In this document: positions 51,422 through 59,852 of the stretch, in pieces
Numbering within the stretch: position 1 is the stretch's first letter
Layout of the letters: each line of letters begins with the position of its first letter
Assembly: GCF_008704795.1 (NCBI RefSeq)
Contig: NZ_CP023690.1
Location: 4,598,501 to 4,662,500, forward strand
Source of the DNA: Streptomyces spectabilis
GTDB lineage: Bacteria; Actinomycetota; Actinomycetes; Streptomycetales; Streptomycetaceae
Length of the DNA stretch: 64,000 nucleotides
Direction: 5' to 3'
Program-made: the position numbers and the translations under genes
Notes under the pieces: generated by a model
Told to the model about the DNA's origin: nothing
The model's database searches: none
The model's input: the letters and a program-made list of their open reading frames with translations, nothing else

Positions 51422-52237
51422 ATGTCCTCCCGCGCACTTCGCACCCCCTCTTCCGCGGCTCGCCCCGTGGGAACCGTCACGCGCGGGACGACCAACCCCA
51501 ACCGGCTGCGCCGCATGGACCGCTGGATCGCCGCCGCCCACGGCGCCGCGCTGCGCCGCGCCGCCGACCCGCTCGCCGTCGACCTGGGCTACGGCGCCGC
51601 CCCCTGGACCGCCGTCGAGCTGCTCCTGAGGCTGCGCACCGCCGCCCCGCACGCGCGCGTGGTGGGCATCGAGATCGACCCGGCACGGGTGGCGGCGGCG
51701 CGCCCGTACGAGCGCGAAGGGCTCTCCTTCCGGCACGGCGGCTTCGAAGTGCCGCTGCCCGCGCGCCCGGTCCTCATCCGCGCCGCGAACGTGCTGCGCC
51801 AGTACGACGAGGGCGACGTCGGCGCCGTCTGGGAGCGGCTGTGCGCGCGGCTCGCCCCCGACGGGCTGCTCGTCGAGGGGACCTGCGATGAGATCGGGCG
51901 GCGGCACGTGTGGGTCGCGCTCGGCCCCGAGGGCCCGCGCACGGTGACCTTCGCGGCCCGGCTCGCCTCCCTGGAGCGCCCCTCCGACCTGGCCGAGCGG
52001 CTGCCCAAGGCGCTGATCCACCGGAACGTGCCGGGCGAGCCGGTGCACGCCTTCCTGCGCGACTTCGACCGGGCGTGGGCGGCGGCCGCCCCGTACGCGT
52101 CGTACGGGGCGCGGCAGCGGTGGATCCGGGCGGTGCGCGACCTGCGGGCGGACTGGCCGGTCGTGGACCGCGGCACGCGCTGGCGGCAGGGCGAAGTGAC
52201 GGTGCGCTGGGAGGCGCTCGCGCCCCGCGGGGCGTGA
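51422..52237 (+). CDS. Class I SAM-dependent methyltransferase-like protein
   Basis: 271 aa. SAM motif I in [13 protein letters not shown], motif [12 protein letters not shown], later [11 protein letters not shown]. Substrate unknown. Divergent from mshA, with about 200 bases of promoter region between. ATG at 51422 has no clear ribosome site. Confidence 0.75.
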   Translation: MSSRALRTPSSAARPVGTVTRGTTNPNRLRRMDRWIAAAHGAALRRAADPLAVDLGYGAAPWTAVELLLRLRTAAPHARVVGIEIDPARVAAARPYEREGLSFRHGGFEVPLPARPVLIRAANVLRQYDEGDVGAVWERLCARLAPDGLLVEGTCDEIGRRHVWVALGPEGPRTVTFAARLASLERPSDLAERLPKALIHRNVPGEPVHAFLRDFDRAWAAAAPYASYGARQRWIRAVRDLRADWPVVDRGTRWRQGEVTVRWEALAPRGA

Positions 52238-52530
52238 GCGCCGGGGCGGGACCGCGCCCGGGCGGCGCGCAGACCGCGCCCCGCGGCGGCCGAACGCATC
52301 AGGTGGCGCCGCCGGTTCGCCGCGAGTGAACGTTCGACCGAAGGGAACGATCACCGCGTGCCGTTCGTCACACGAGACGGGAGGGGAACGGGAGTTGCCA
52401 CGCGGCCCTGTCGTTCGGGGCGTGGACATGGCACCATCCCGAGCACGTCACGAAGTTACTGACGGTAAATCAGCTCTGAGCGGTGGGTCCGCCCATGGAT
52501 CCACCGATGGATCTGCGGTGGGGGTGGAGC

Positions 52531-53598
52531 GTGTCCGGCAAGCGGTACTCGACGGCGACAGCCATGGCTCTGATCTGCGCGGCGGCGGTGCTCGCCGCAC
52601 CGGGCACGGCGTTCGCGAGCCCGGCCGAGCCCACCCCGCCCGGCCCGCCGACGCCCGCCGGGGACACACCACTTGAGCAGGTCCGCAAGCAGATCGACCG
52701 GCTCTACCGCGAAGCGGGCACGGCCACCGACGCGTACAACGCGGCGGAGGAGAAGGCCGACAAGCAGTCCAGGCAGATCGTCCGCCTCGCCCGCGACATC
52801 GACAAGGGCCAGCGGAAGCTGGACCGGCTCAAGGCCCAGGCCGGCGCCGCCGCCCGCGCGCAGTACCGCAGCGGCGGCATCCCGGACCAGGCCCGGCTGA
52901 TGCTGAGCGACAGCCCCGAGCGGTTCCTGGACGGCGCGGGCCGGCTGCGCCAGGGCCAGCACGGCACGAAGTCGCTGCTCACGGAGATGGCCAGGACCCA
53001 GGCCGATCTGAAGACGTACGCCAAGGACGCCTCCGCCCAGTGGCGCAAGCTGGAGGCGGGCCGCAAGGCCAAGGCCGAGGCGAAGCGGAAGATCAAGCAG
53101 AAGATCGCCGCCGCCGAGAAACTGGAGTCGCGCCTGGAGAAGAAGGAGCGCGAGCGGCTGCGCCGCCTTGAGGAGGAGGCCGCCCTCAAGCAGCAGTCGG
53201 CGTGGGTCGGCTCCGGGATACTCAAGGACCTCAAGGGCGACGCGACCGCGCGCGGCAGGAAGGCCGTCGCCTTCGCCACCGCCCAGATCGGCAAGCCGTA
53301 CGTGTGGGGCGCCGAGGGCCCGAAGTCGTACGACTGCTCGGGGCTCACGTCCAAGGCCTGGGCGGCCGCGGGCCGCGGCATCCCGCGCACCTCGCAGGAG
53401 CAGTGGAAGCGCCTGCCGCACATCGACGTGAAGAACATGCGCCCCGGCGACCTGATCATCTACCACAAGGACGCCAGCCACGTGGGGATGTACGTGGGCG
53501 ACGGCGCCATCGTGCACGCCCCCCGACCGGGGCGGAACGTGACGATCGCGGGCGCGGGCTCGATGGAGATCCTCGGGGTCGTACGCCCGGACAGCTGA
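52531..53598 (+). CDS. Secreted NlpC/P60 endopeptidase
   Basis: 355 aa. Signal peptide (A-L-I-C-A-A-A-V-L-A-A-P-G-T-A-F-A-S), long coiled coil (about 50-240, Lys/Glu/Arg-rich), then NlpC/P60 with Cys269 in Y-D-C-S-G-L-T, His317 in S-H-V-G-M-Y-V-G and His329. Cleaves peptide cross-bridges in peptidoglycan, as RipA-type enzymes do. GTG 52531 follows GGTGGAG; ATGs at 52495 and 52507 are alternatives. The 290-base leader may be structured, but I could not identify a riboswitch. Confidence 0.88.
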   Translation: MSGKRYSTATAMALICAAAVLAAPGTAFASPAEPTPPGPPTPAGDTPLEQVRKQIDRLYREAGTATDAYNAAEEKADKQSRQIVRLARDIDKGQRKLDRLKAQAGAAARAQYRSGGIPDQARLMLSDSPERFLDGAGRLRQGQHGTKSLLTEMARTQADLKTYAKDASAQWRKLEAGRKAKAEAKRKIKQKIAAAEKLESRLEKKERERLRRLEEEAALKQQSAWVGSGILKDLKGDATARGRKAVAFATAQIGKPYVWGAEGPKSYDCSGLTSKAWAAAGRGIPRTSQEQWKRLPHIDVKNMRPGDLIIYHKDASHVGMYVGDGAIVHAPRPGRNVTIAGAGSMEILGVVRPDS

Positions 53599-53677
53599 TC
53601 CGGACAGCTGCCCCGGACGGCTGACCCGGACGGCTGATCCGGACGGCTGATCCGGACGGCTGACCCGGACGGCCGAA
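53587..53677. repeat. 13-bp tandem repeat, seven copies
   Basis: Unit CCGGACGGCTGA(T/C), starting at 53587, 53600, 53613, 53626, 53639, 53652 and 53665. The first unit contains the NlpC/P60 stop codon. With a 13-base period each CTGA falls in a new frame, so all three frames are closed. Confidence 0.92.
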
Positions 53678-54056
53678 CCGGCCGGAAGCCTTCCGCGTGA
53701 CCTCACGCCTCGCCGTGCGGAGTCGTGCGGCGCCGTGCGGACCCCGCGCGGAGCCGTTGCGGGACCCCTCCCCAATGCCCGGGAGGGGTCCCACCGCGCA
53801 CCGCCTACGGTGTGCCGCGCACGCCTGTGACCCACCGCACGAGGCACCGCCCCGCTCAACCCCGCGGGCGTGATGTTCGTCATCCCTGTCGAACCGGGTT
53901 CGTGCCCCATTGCGGTCCAGGAGGCGGCATATGCCGCGTGCCGGGTGCCGCGCCGCATTCCCCCGTGGCCTCGGCTACCGCTATGGTCCCCGTTTGGTGT
54001 GGGGCGTGCGACCGTCGCCCCACCGTGCCCTCGGGGGGAGGGAAGGAACTCCACGC
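53599..54056. other. Intergenic region NlpC/P60 to PP2C
   Basis: 458 bases holding the end of the 13-bp array, the terminator at 53761 and the PP2C promoter. The stretch 53870-54000 is lower in GC and includes AGGAGG at 53919 with no matching ORF. Confidence 0.55.
53761..53792 (+). terminator. Terminator after NlpC/P60 gene
   Basis: Perfect 12-base arms GGGACCCCTCCC and GGGAGGGGTCCC with an 8-base loop. Confidence 0.85.
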
Positions 54057-55400
54057 ATGCCCGTACCCATACCGCGGCAGAGAGCGATCCCGGCCGCGGA
54101 AGGCGGTCAGGCCCCGGCGGCGGCGACGCCCGACGCCTCCCCGGACGGCTCCGGCCGCACCGGCGGCCCGGGCGGCCCCGGCACCACCGGAAGCCCCGGG
54201 CTCACCCTGCTGCTCGTCGAGGACGACCCGGGCGGCTCCCTGAGCCTGCCCGAGCTCGTGGACTCCGCGGGCCGCCCCATACGCATCCGCACCGCCCGCA
54301 ACCTCACCGAGGTCGAGCGGCTGCTCACGGACGACGTGCACTGCATCCTGCTCGACCTCGCCCTGCCCGACGGGCCCGACGCGGCGCACGGGACGGACCG
54401 GACGCCCGCCGACGCCGACGAACTGACCCCGCTCCGGCACGTCCTTCGCCTCGCGCCCCGGCACGCCGTCCTCGCCCTGACCACGTCCGGCGACGCCGAG
54501 CGCGGCGCGCGGGCGGTGCGGGTCGGCGCCCAGGACTATCTGTTCCGCGACGAGCTGGACGGCCGGCTCCTGAGCCGCGCGATCCAGTACGCGGTGGAGC
54601 GCAAGCGCGCGGACGCCGCGCAGCGCCAGCTCACCGAGTCCCGCCTGCGCGCACAGGAGAACGCCCGCCTGGAGCGGGGCCTGCTGCCGACGCCGCTGCT
54701 CGAAGGGTCACCGCTGCGGTTCGCCTCGCGCTACCGCCCCGGCCGCTCCCGCGCGCTGCTCGGCGGCGACTTCTACGACACGGTGCGCACCCCGGACGGC
54801 TCGGTGCACGTGATGATCGGCGACGTCTGCGGCCACGGCCCCGACGAGGCGGCGCTCGGCGTGGAGCTGCGCATAGCCTGGCGGGCCCTGACGTTCGCGG
54901 GCCTGGTCGGCGACGAGCTGCTGTCCACGCTGCAGAAGGTCCTGGAGCACGAGCGGGCGAACGAGGAGATCTTCGCGACCCTGTGCACGGTCGACATCGC
55001 GCCGGACGGCCGCCGGGCGGGCCTGTGCCTGGCCGGTCACCCGTCGCCGCTGATCGCCCGCCCCGGCCACCCGGCCGAACTGCTGCCGTACGACAACGGC
55101 GGCCCGGCGCTCGGGCTGCTGCCGCGCGCCCGCTGGCCGCGCCAGCAGGTGCAGCTCGGCGGGACCTGGAGCCTGATGCTCTACACGGACGGCCTGATCG
55201 AGGGCCGGATCGGCCAGGGCAACCAGCGGCTCGGCCAGGACGGGATGGTGGAGATGGTGCGCCGCAAGCTCGCGGCGGGCCTGCGCGGCGACGAGCTCCT
55301 GGAGGCGGCCGTGACCGAGGTGCGGGAGCTCAACGGCGGCGAACTGACGGACGACGTGGCCGTGCTGCTCCTCGACCGCGAGACGGGCCGCGAGCGCTGA
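54057..55400 (+). CDS. PP2C/SpoIIE phosphatase with receiver domain
   Basis: 447 aa. Pro/Gly leader, then a receiver-like domain (about 50-180: L-L-L-V-E-D-D-P-G-G, phospho-acceptor position in I-L-L-D-L-A-L-P-D-G), a helical linker (V-E-R-K-R-A-D-A-A-Q-R-Q-L), and SpoIIE-type PP2C (L-G-G-D-F-Y-D, G-D-V-C-G-H-G-P-D-E-A, Y-T-D-G-L-I-E-G, L-T-D-D-V-A-V). RsbU/RssB-like proteins of this build dephosphorylate anti-anti-sigma factors; no such partner is adjacent. ATG 54057 with GGAAGGAA. Confidence 0.88.
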   Translation: MPVPIPRQRAIPAAEGGQAPAAATPDASPDGSGRTGGPGGPGTTGSPGLTLLLVEDDPGGSLSLPELVDSAGRPIRIRTARNLTEVERLLTDDVHCILLDLALPDGPDAAHGTDRTPADADELTPLRHVLRLAPRHAVLALTTSGDAERGARAVRVGAQDYLFRDELDGRLLSRAIQYAVERKRADAAQRQLTESRLRAQENARLERGLLPTPLLEGSPLRFASRYRPGRSRALLGGDFYDTVRTPDGSVHVMIGDVCGHGPDEAALGVELRIAWRALTFAGLVGDELLSTLQKVLEHERANEEIFATLCTVDIAPDGRRAGLCLAGHPSPLIARPGHPAELLPYDNGGPALGLLPRARWPRQQVQLGGTWSLMLYTDGLIEGRIGQGNQRLGQDGMVEMVRRKLAAGLRGDELLEAAVTEVRELNGGELTDDVAVLLLDRETGRER

Positions 55401-55493
55401 GCGTTCCGCTGGATGTGCCGCACCACGCGTCGGGTGCCTGCGGGTTCGTCAGGGCTGGTCGCGCCCGCGCGGCGGAGCCACAGATGTGCACGG

Positions 55494-55512
55494 CCCCGCG
55501 CCCCTTCGGGGC
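55494..55512. repeat. Second copy of 19-base repeat core
   Basis: CCCCGCGCCCCTTCGGGGC, identical to 37505-37523, again between convergent genes. Confidence 0.75.
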
Positions 55513-55565
55513 ACGGCCGAACCGCAGCGGACTTCACCAAGCCCGCTCAGCCGCCGCCCCTCCGG

Positions 55566-55937
55566 TCACCGCCCGCCGTTGTACGGGCCGTACGGACCGT
55601 CGCTGCTGGAGCCGCGGCGGCCGCCGCCCCCGCCCATGACCTGGCGCAGCGCGGGGCGTACGTCGACCATGTACACGATCGTGGCGACGAGGCCGATGAT
55701 CGGCAGGAACGACAGGATGTTGAAGATCAGGTTCACCACGAAGGCGAGACCGAGGATGATCAGCCAGAACGGCTTGGTCTTCTTGTCGGCCGCCCGATAG
55801 GCGTCCTCCCGCCGGACGGCGGCGTCGATGAGCGCGAATCCGCTGAACAGGATCAGGGCAAGCGACAGCAGCCACATGAAGTTCGCGAACCCCTGCATCA
55901 GCACAACGTCCACCACCAGTCTCGGCAAATCCAACAC
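55566..55937 (-). CDS. DUF2516 family membrane protein
   Basis: 123 aa. Two to three helices (W-L-L-S-L-A-L-I-L-F-S-G-F-A-L-I-D-A-A, W-L-I-I-L-G-L-A-F-V-V-N-L-I-F-N-I-L), conserved R-R-E-D-A-Y-R-A-A-D-K-K-T-K, and a Gly/Arg-rich tail. Actinobacterial family of unknown role. GTG 55937 gives a nonstandard leader; ATG 55898 (M-Q-G-F-A-N-F) is a good alternative. Confidence 0.78.
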   Translation of the reverse strand: MLDLPRLVVDVVLMQGFANFMWLLSLALILFSGFALIDAAVRREDAYRAADKKTKPFWLIILGLAFVVNLIFNILSFLPIIGLVATIVYMVDVRPALRQVMGGGGGRRGSSSDGPYGPYNGGR

Positions 55938-56042
55938 GACGCACGTGTCGTACGTACGAAGTCACGGTACCGCTACCCGCACAACGGGCCGGGCACTCCG
56001 AGAGTGCCCGGCCGGGTGTGCGAGCGCCAGCCCCGCCTTCCG

Positions 56043-56660
56043 CTACTTGGCGGGCGGCGTGGTCTTCTTCGCGGTCGTCTTCTTGGCGGTCGTCTTCTTC
56101 GCGGCGGGCTTGGTGGCCGCGGCGCCCTCGGACGTGTCGGAGGCTTCGGACGTCTCCGACGTCTCCGACGTCTTCGTCGTCTCCGTCGTCGCGGACGCCT
56201 CAGGCGCGTCGGGCTCGACGGTGTCGGCGAGCTCCACGAGCTCGTCGGCCGCCTCGCCGCGCAGGTTCCGCACGGTCTGCTCGCCGTGCTCGGCGACCTT
56301 CTCGTACGTCTCGCGCGCCTGGACCGTGTACTCGACGGCGACGCCGACACCGCGCAGGGCGAAGTCCTGGGCGTTCTCACCGATGCGCTTCAGGTCCGTG
56401 TCGAGGACGCCGAAGAACTCGCCGACCTTGCGCTGGATGACCTCGCGGGCCTCCTTGGCGCGGGCGGCCGCCCGGTCCTGGACGTCCTTGGGGTTGGTGT
56501 TGCGCACCGCCTCCAGGCGGGCGGGGGCCTCGGCGGCGAGCTGCTCGATGGCGCCGGGCACCTTCTTCGCCTGCTGGAGCGCGAGTTCGGCGCTGCCGAC
56601 GACGAAGTAGAGGGGGGTCGGGTTGGTGACGGCCTTGCGCACCTCTTCGGTGATGGGCAT
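56043..56660 (-). CDS. HbhA-like helical protein with Lys/Thr tail
   Basis: 205 aa, no signal peptide. Long helical region (10-140: A-E-L-A-L-Q-Q-A-K-K-V-P-G-A-I, R-A-K-E-A-R-E-V-I-Q-R-K-V) then an acidic Thr/Ser/Glu stretch and A-K-K-T-T-A-K-K-T-T repeats. The overall build resembles mycobacterial heparin-binding haemagglutinin, whose Lys-rich tail binds polyanions. ATG 56660 with AGGAGG upstream via GGGAGGACC. Lies between the XRE regulator and DUF2516 on one strand, likely one operon. Confidence 0.7.
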   Translation of the reverse strand: MPITEEVRKAVTNPTPLYFVVGSAELALQQAKKVPGAIEQLAAEAPARLEAVRNTNPKDVQDRAAARAKEAREVIQRKVGEFFGVLDTDLKRIGENAQDFALRGVGVAVEYTVQARETYEKVAEHGEQTVRNLRGEAADELVELADTVEPDAPEASATTETTKTSETSETSEASDTSEGAAATKPAAKKTTAKKTTAKKTTPPAK

Positions 56661-56684
56661 GAGGAGGGTCCTCCCGGATCGGCT

Positions 56685-57245
56685 TCAGCTGGGGGGCTGT
56701 TCGTCCGAGGGCCGGCGGCCCTCGGGGTGGACATCACTGCCGTCGGCCGTGCGGGGTCCGTCAGCGGTGGGGGCCGGTGCGCCGTCCCCGGCGCCGTCGT
56801 GGGCGCTCTCGGGACGGGCACCGTTCGAGCGCTCCGAGTACGAGGTGGCGTACGCGTCCGTGGACGACGAGGGATCCGAGGGCTCCACGGGCGCCGATAC
56901 GAAGCCGTTCTCCTTGCGGAACGACTCGTAGATCTGCAGGAGCACCTGCTTCTGCCGCTCGTTGATGGACGGGTCGGCGAGGATGACGGCGCGCGTCTCC
57001 AGCTCGTCCCGCTCCTTCTCGTCGAGGATCCCGGCCCGGACGTAGAGCGTCTCGGCGGAGATCCGCAGCGCCTTGGCGACCTGCTGGAGCACCTCGGCGC
57101 TCGGCTTGCGCAGCCCTCGCTCGATCTGGCTCAGATACGGATTGGACACCCCGGCGGCATCGGCGAGCTGCCGCAGCGACAGCTGCGCGCTGCGCCGCTG
57201 CTCGCGCAGGTACTCACCGAGATTGCCGACGTTGAGCGATGCCAT
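56685..57245 (-). CDS. XRE-family transcriptional regulator
   Basis: 186 aa. N-terminal helix-turn-helix (about 10-64: L-R-E-Q-R-R-S-A-Q-L-S-L-R-Q-L-A-D-A-A-G-V, S-N-P-Y-L-S-Q-I-E-R-G-L) and a disordered Pro/Ser/Asp C-terminal half. ATG at 57245. The low-GC inverted repeat 28 bases upstream is a likely autoregulatory operator. Transcribed into the HbhA-like gene 24 bases away. From memory it resembles S. coelicolor SCO4198. Confidence 0.86.
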   Translation of the reverse strand: MASLNVGNLGEYLREQRRSAQLSLRQLADAAGVSNPYLSQIERGLRKPSAEVLQQVAKALRISAETLYVRAGILDEKERDELETRAVILADPSINERQKQVLLQIYESFRKENGFVSAPVEPSDPSSSTDAYATSYSERSNGARPESAHDGAGDGAPAPTADGPRTADGSDVHPEGRRPSDEQPPS

Positions 57246-57272
57246 GTCCCCGATACTGCCCCGGCTTGCTAA

Positions 57273-57298
57273 CTATTGCAAGCAGCCGCTTGCAATAG
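57273..57298. promoter_or_regulatory. Low-GC inverted repeat, probable XRE operator
   Basis: CTATTGCAAGC-agcc-GCTTGCAATAG, perfect 11-base arms. A further GCTTGC at 57264 pairs with the first GCAAGC. It lies just upstream of the XRE start codon and stands out by base composition. Confidence 0.75.
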
Positions 57299-57327
57299 TG
57301 CGCTACGCCACGCGGGCCGGGCGGCCC

Positions 57328-58212
57328 TCATGTGGTCGTGTGCCGTGGCGTGTACGCCCACTTCGGTACGGAGTGCTGCGCCACCGGGCCCACCGCCACG
57401 GCGTACAGGACCGTGCCGACGCCCACAGAGCCGCCGAGGAGCCAGCCCGTGGCGAGGACGGTGATCTCGATGCCGGTGCGGACGGTGCGCAGGGAGCGGC
57501 CGGTGGTGGCGGTGAGGCCGGTCATCAGGCCGTCGCGGGGGCCGGGGCCGAAGCGGGCGCCCACGTAGACGGCGATCGAGAAGCCGTTCAGCAGGATGCC
57601 CGCCGTCAGCAGGGCGATCCGCACGGGCAGGCCCGCGGACTGCGGGACCAGCCAGAGGCCGACGTCCGCCGCGGCGCCCACGAGGGCGATGTTGGCGAAG
57701 GTGCCGAAGGTCGGCCGCTGCCGCAGCGGGATCCACAGGGCGAGGACGGCCGCGCCCACCAGCGTGGTCAGCAGGCCGAAGCTGAAGGGGGTGTGGCGCT
57801 CCAGGCCCTGGTTCAGGACCGCCCAGGGGTTGACGCCCAGGTCGGCCCTGACCGTGAGCGCGATGCTGAAGCCGTACAGGGCGAGGCCGATGAGGAGTTG
57901 GGGGATGCGCCGTGAGGCGCCTTCGGCGAAGGGGAGGTAGGTGAGGGGCGGGGGCGGCGTCCCCTGGGCCGGGCCCCGCTGCCCGGTCCGCCTGGCCGGG
58001 CGCCATCGCCGGGTCCGTCTGGCCGGGCGCCACCACCCCGTCCGCCACCACCCCGTCCGCCGCCGCCCAGCTTCCCGGCCCGGGACCGGGCCCCGCTCCT
58101 CCCGTTCGTCTGCCGCCCCGTGGGTGGTTCCGCCGCTACCGCGGCGGGGTTCCAAACTCCCCGGCTTCGCCCGCCGAGGCCCCGGGCACGGTGCCCCACA
58201 AACCCGCTCCAC
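57328..58212 (-). CDS. YczE-like integral membrane protein (start uncertain)
   Basis: YczE/YitT-type protein with about five to six helices: L-I-G-L-A-L-Y-G-F-S-I-A-L, A-D-L-G-V-N-P-W-A-V-L, F-G-P-G-P-R-D-G-L-M-T-G-L. The conserved part starts near 57960 (L-P-F-A-E-G-A-S-R-R). No ATG or GTG precedes it in frame until GTG 58212 (GGAGGAGGG upstream), which adds a Trp/Arg-rich stretch encoded by 15- and 27-base repeats. In other frames the same repeats read Ala/Pro- or Gly-rich, so a frameshift at the C-tract near 57950 is possible. Divergent from a MocR regulator, the known YczR-YczE arrangement. Confidence 0.6.
   Translation of the reverse strand: MERVCGAPCPGPRRAKPGSLEPRRGSGGTTHGAADEREERGPVPGREAGRRRTGWWRTGWWRPARRTRRWRPARRTGQRGPAQGTPPPPLTYLPFAEGASRRIPQLLIGLALYGFSIALTVRADLGVNPWAVLNQGLERHTPFSFGLLTTLVGAAVLALWIPLRQRPTFGTFANIALVGAAADVGLWLVPQSAGLPVRIALLTAGILLNGFSIAVYVGARFGPGPRDGLMTGLTATTGRSLRTVRTGIEITVLATGWLLGGSVGVGTVLYAVAVGPVAQHSVPKWAYTPRHTTT
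57975..58075. repeat. 15- and 27-base tandem repeats in YczE 5' region
   Basis: On the plus strand GTCCGCCTGGCCGGGCGCCA and GTCCGTCTGGCCGGGCGCCA are spaced 27 bases apart, and CCCGTCCGCCACCAC repeats every 15 bases. Both periods are multiples of three. Confidence 0.7.
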
Positions 58213-58296
58213 GCCTCGCCCTCCTCCACTTCGCCAATGGCCAGGAGTCTGTACAGTCATCGGCCTGGAAAGCATGGCCAATCTTCGGGGAGTGGT

Positions 58297-59736
58297 ATGG
58301 CCGAGCGGACTCTGGGCGGGCCGCAGCTCGCCGCGCTGCTGCCCGGCGCGGCGGAGGCGAGGCCCGCCTACCGGCATCTCGCCCGGGCCATCGGCGACCT
58401 GGTGCTCGACGGCCGGATCGCGCTGCGGGTGCGGCTGCCCGCGGAGCGGGAGCTGGCCGTGGCGCTCGGGGTCAGCAGGCCCACCGTCACCGCCGCCTAC
58501 GACCTCCTGCGCGACAGCGGTTACGCGCACAGCCGCCGGGGCTCCGGCACCTGGACCGCGCTGCCCGCGGGGCGGGCACCGAGCGGGGTCACCCGCGCCC
58601 TCGCGCCGCCGGACACCGCCATCGACCTGGCACGGGCGGCGCCGAGCCCGCCGGAGCAGGCCGTGACCGCGGCCCTCGCGGCGGTCGCGCCGCACGTCGC
58701 CGAGCACACGCGGAGCCCGGGCTACCACCCGTACGGACTCCCGGAGTTGCGCGCCGCCGTCGCCGAGCGGTTCACGCGGCGCGGCCTCGCCACCGTGCCG
58801 GAGCAGATCCTGGTGACCTCCGGCGCCCAGCACGCGCTCACGCTGGTCCTCGGGCTCCTCTCGACCCCGGGCGACCGGGTCCTGGTCGAGAGCCCGTCGT
58901 ACCCGAACGCCCTGGAGGCGCTGCGCCGCTCCCGGCTCCGCCCGGTGTCCGCCCCGGTGACCGACGACGGCTGGGACGCGGGGCTCGTCGAGTCGACGCT
59001 GCGCCAGGCCGTGCCCCAACTGGCCTATCTCATCCCCGACTTCCACAACCCCACCGGCCTGCTCATGCCGGACGACACCCGGGCCCGGGTGCTGCGCGCC
59101 GCGCACCGCTGCGGCACCTGGCTGGTCGTCGACGAGACGCTCACCGACCTCGCCCTGGACGTCCCGGCCCCGCTCCCCTGCGCCGCACACGCCGCGCCCG
59201 GCGCGTCCGCGCAGGTCATCACCGTCGGCTCGATGAGCAAGAGCCACTGGGGCGGGCTCCGCGTCGGCTGGCTGCGCGCGCCCGCGCGCCTCGTGACCGA
59301 GCTGGCCGCCCAGCGCGTCGCGCACGACCTGGGCGGCCCGGTCGTGGACCAGCTCCTCGCCCTGCACTTCCTGGAGAAGGCGGAGGTGCCGGAGCGGGTC
59401 GCGCGGCTGCGCGAGCGGCGGGACGCGCTCACCGGGGCGCTCGCCGCGCACCTGCCGGAGTGGACCTGGCGGCAGCCGCCCGGCGGGCTCTCGCTCTGGG
59501 TGGACCTGGGCGCCCCTGTCGCCGCCGCGCTGGCCGAGCGGGCCCTGGACTACGGCGTGCGGATCGAGGGCGGCGCCTGTTTCGCCGCCGATCCGGGCGT
59601 GTTCGAGCAGCGGCTCCGCCTCCCGTTCGCCGCCGCGCCGGACGTGCTGCGCGAGGCCGTGCGCCGTCTGGCCGCCGCGCTCGCCGACGACCGGCCCCTG
59701 CCCTCGGCCGCCCACCGCCCGCGGTGGATCGTCTGA
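58297..59736 (+). CDS. MocR-family (GntR/aminotransferase) regulator, YczR-like
   Basis: 479 aa. N-terminal GntR winged helix (about 20-90: A-Y-R-H-L-A-R-A-I-G-D-L-V-L-D-G-R, L-P-A-E-R-E-L-A-V-A-L-G-V-S-R-P-T-V) fused to a fold-type I aminotransferase domain with the PLP lysine K315 in S-M-S-K-S-H-W-G-G and D-F-H-N-P-T-G. Such proteins sense PLP or amino compounds. ATG 58297 with GGGGAGTG. Likely regulates the divergent YczE-like gene; CTGTACAG at 58249 is a palindrome in the shared promoter. Confidence 0.88.
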   Translation: MAERTLGGPQLAALLPGAAEARPAYRHLARAIGDLVLDGRIALRVRLPAERELAVALGVSRPTVTAAYDLLRDSGYAHSRRGSGTWTALPAGRAPSGVTRALAPPDTAIDLARAAPSPPEQAVTAALAAVAPHVAEHTRSPGYHPYGLPELRAAVAERFTRRGLATVPEQILVTSGAQHALTLVLGLLSTPGDRVLVESPSYPNALEALRRSRLRPVSAPVTDDGWDAGLVESTLRQAVPQLAYLIPDFHNPTGLLMPDDTRARVLRAAHRCGTWLVVDETLTDLALDVPAPLPCAAHAAPGASAQVITVGSMSKSHWGGLRVGWLRAPARLVTELAAQRVAHDLGGPVVDQLLALHFLEKAEVPERVARLRERRDALTGALAAHLPEWTWRQPPGGLSLWVDLGAPVAAALAERALDYGVRIEGGACFAADPGVFEQRLRLPFAAAPDVLREAVRRLAAALADDRPLPSAAHRPRWIV

Positions 59737-59852
59737 GGCCGCGGGGCCCGTACTCGCGTACACGCCACGTCCGGCTCGTCCGCGTATCATCCGGACACCT
59801 ATTCGATCTTCCGGTGGCCGGGGGGCCGCCGCGAACCAATGGGGGGGAACCC

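Noticed and set aside
52238..52530. Possible c-di-AMP (ydaO) riboswitch before the NlpC/P60 gene
   Set aside because: Such riboswitches precede some Streptomyces cell-wall hydrolase genes, but I could not find the conserved core segments. A covariance-model search would decide.
57328..59790. 820-aa minus-strand ORF containing the YczE-like protein
   Set aside because: The N-terminal 500 residues are antisense to the MocR gene, which has clear domains on the plus strand; only the C-terminal part is kept.
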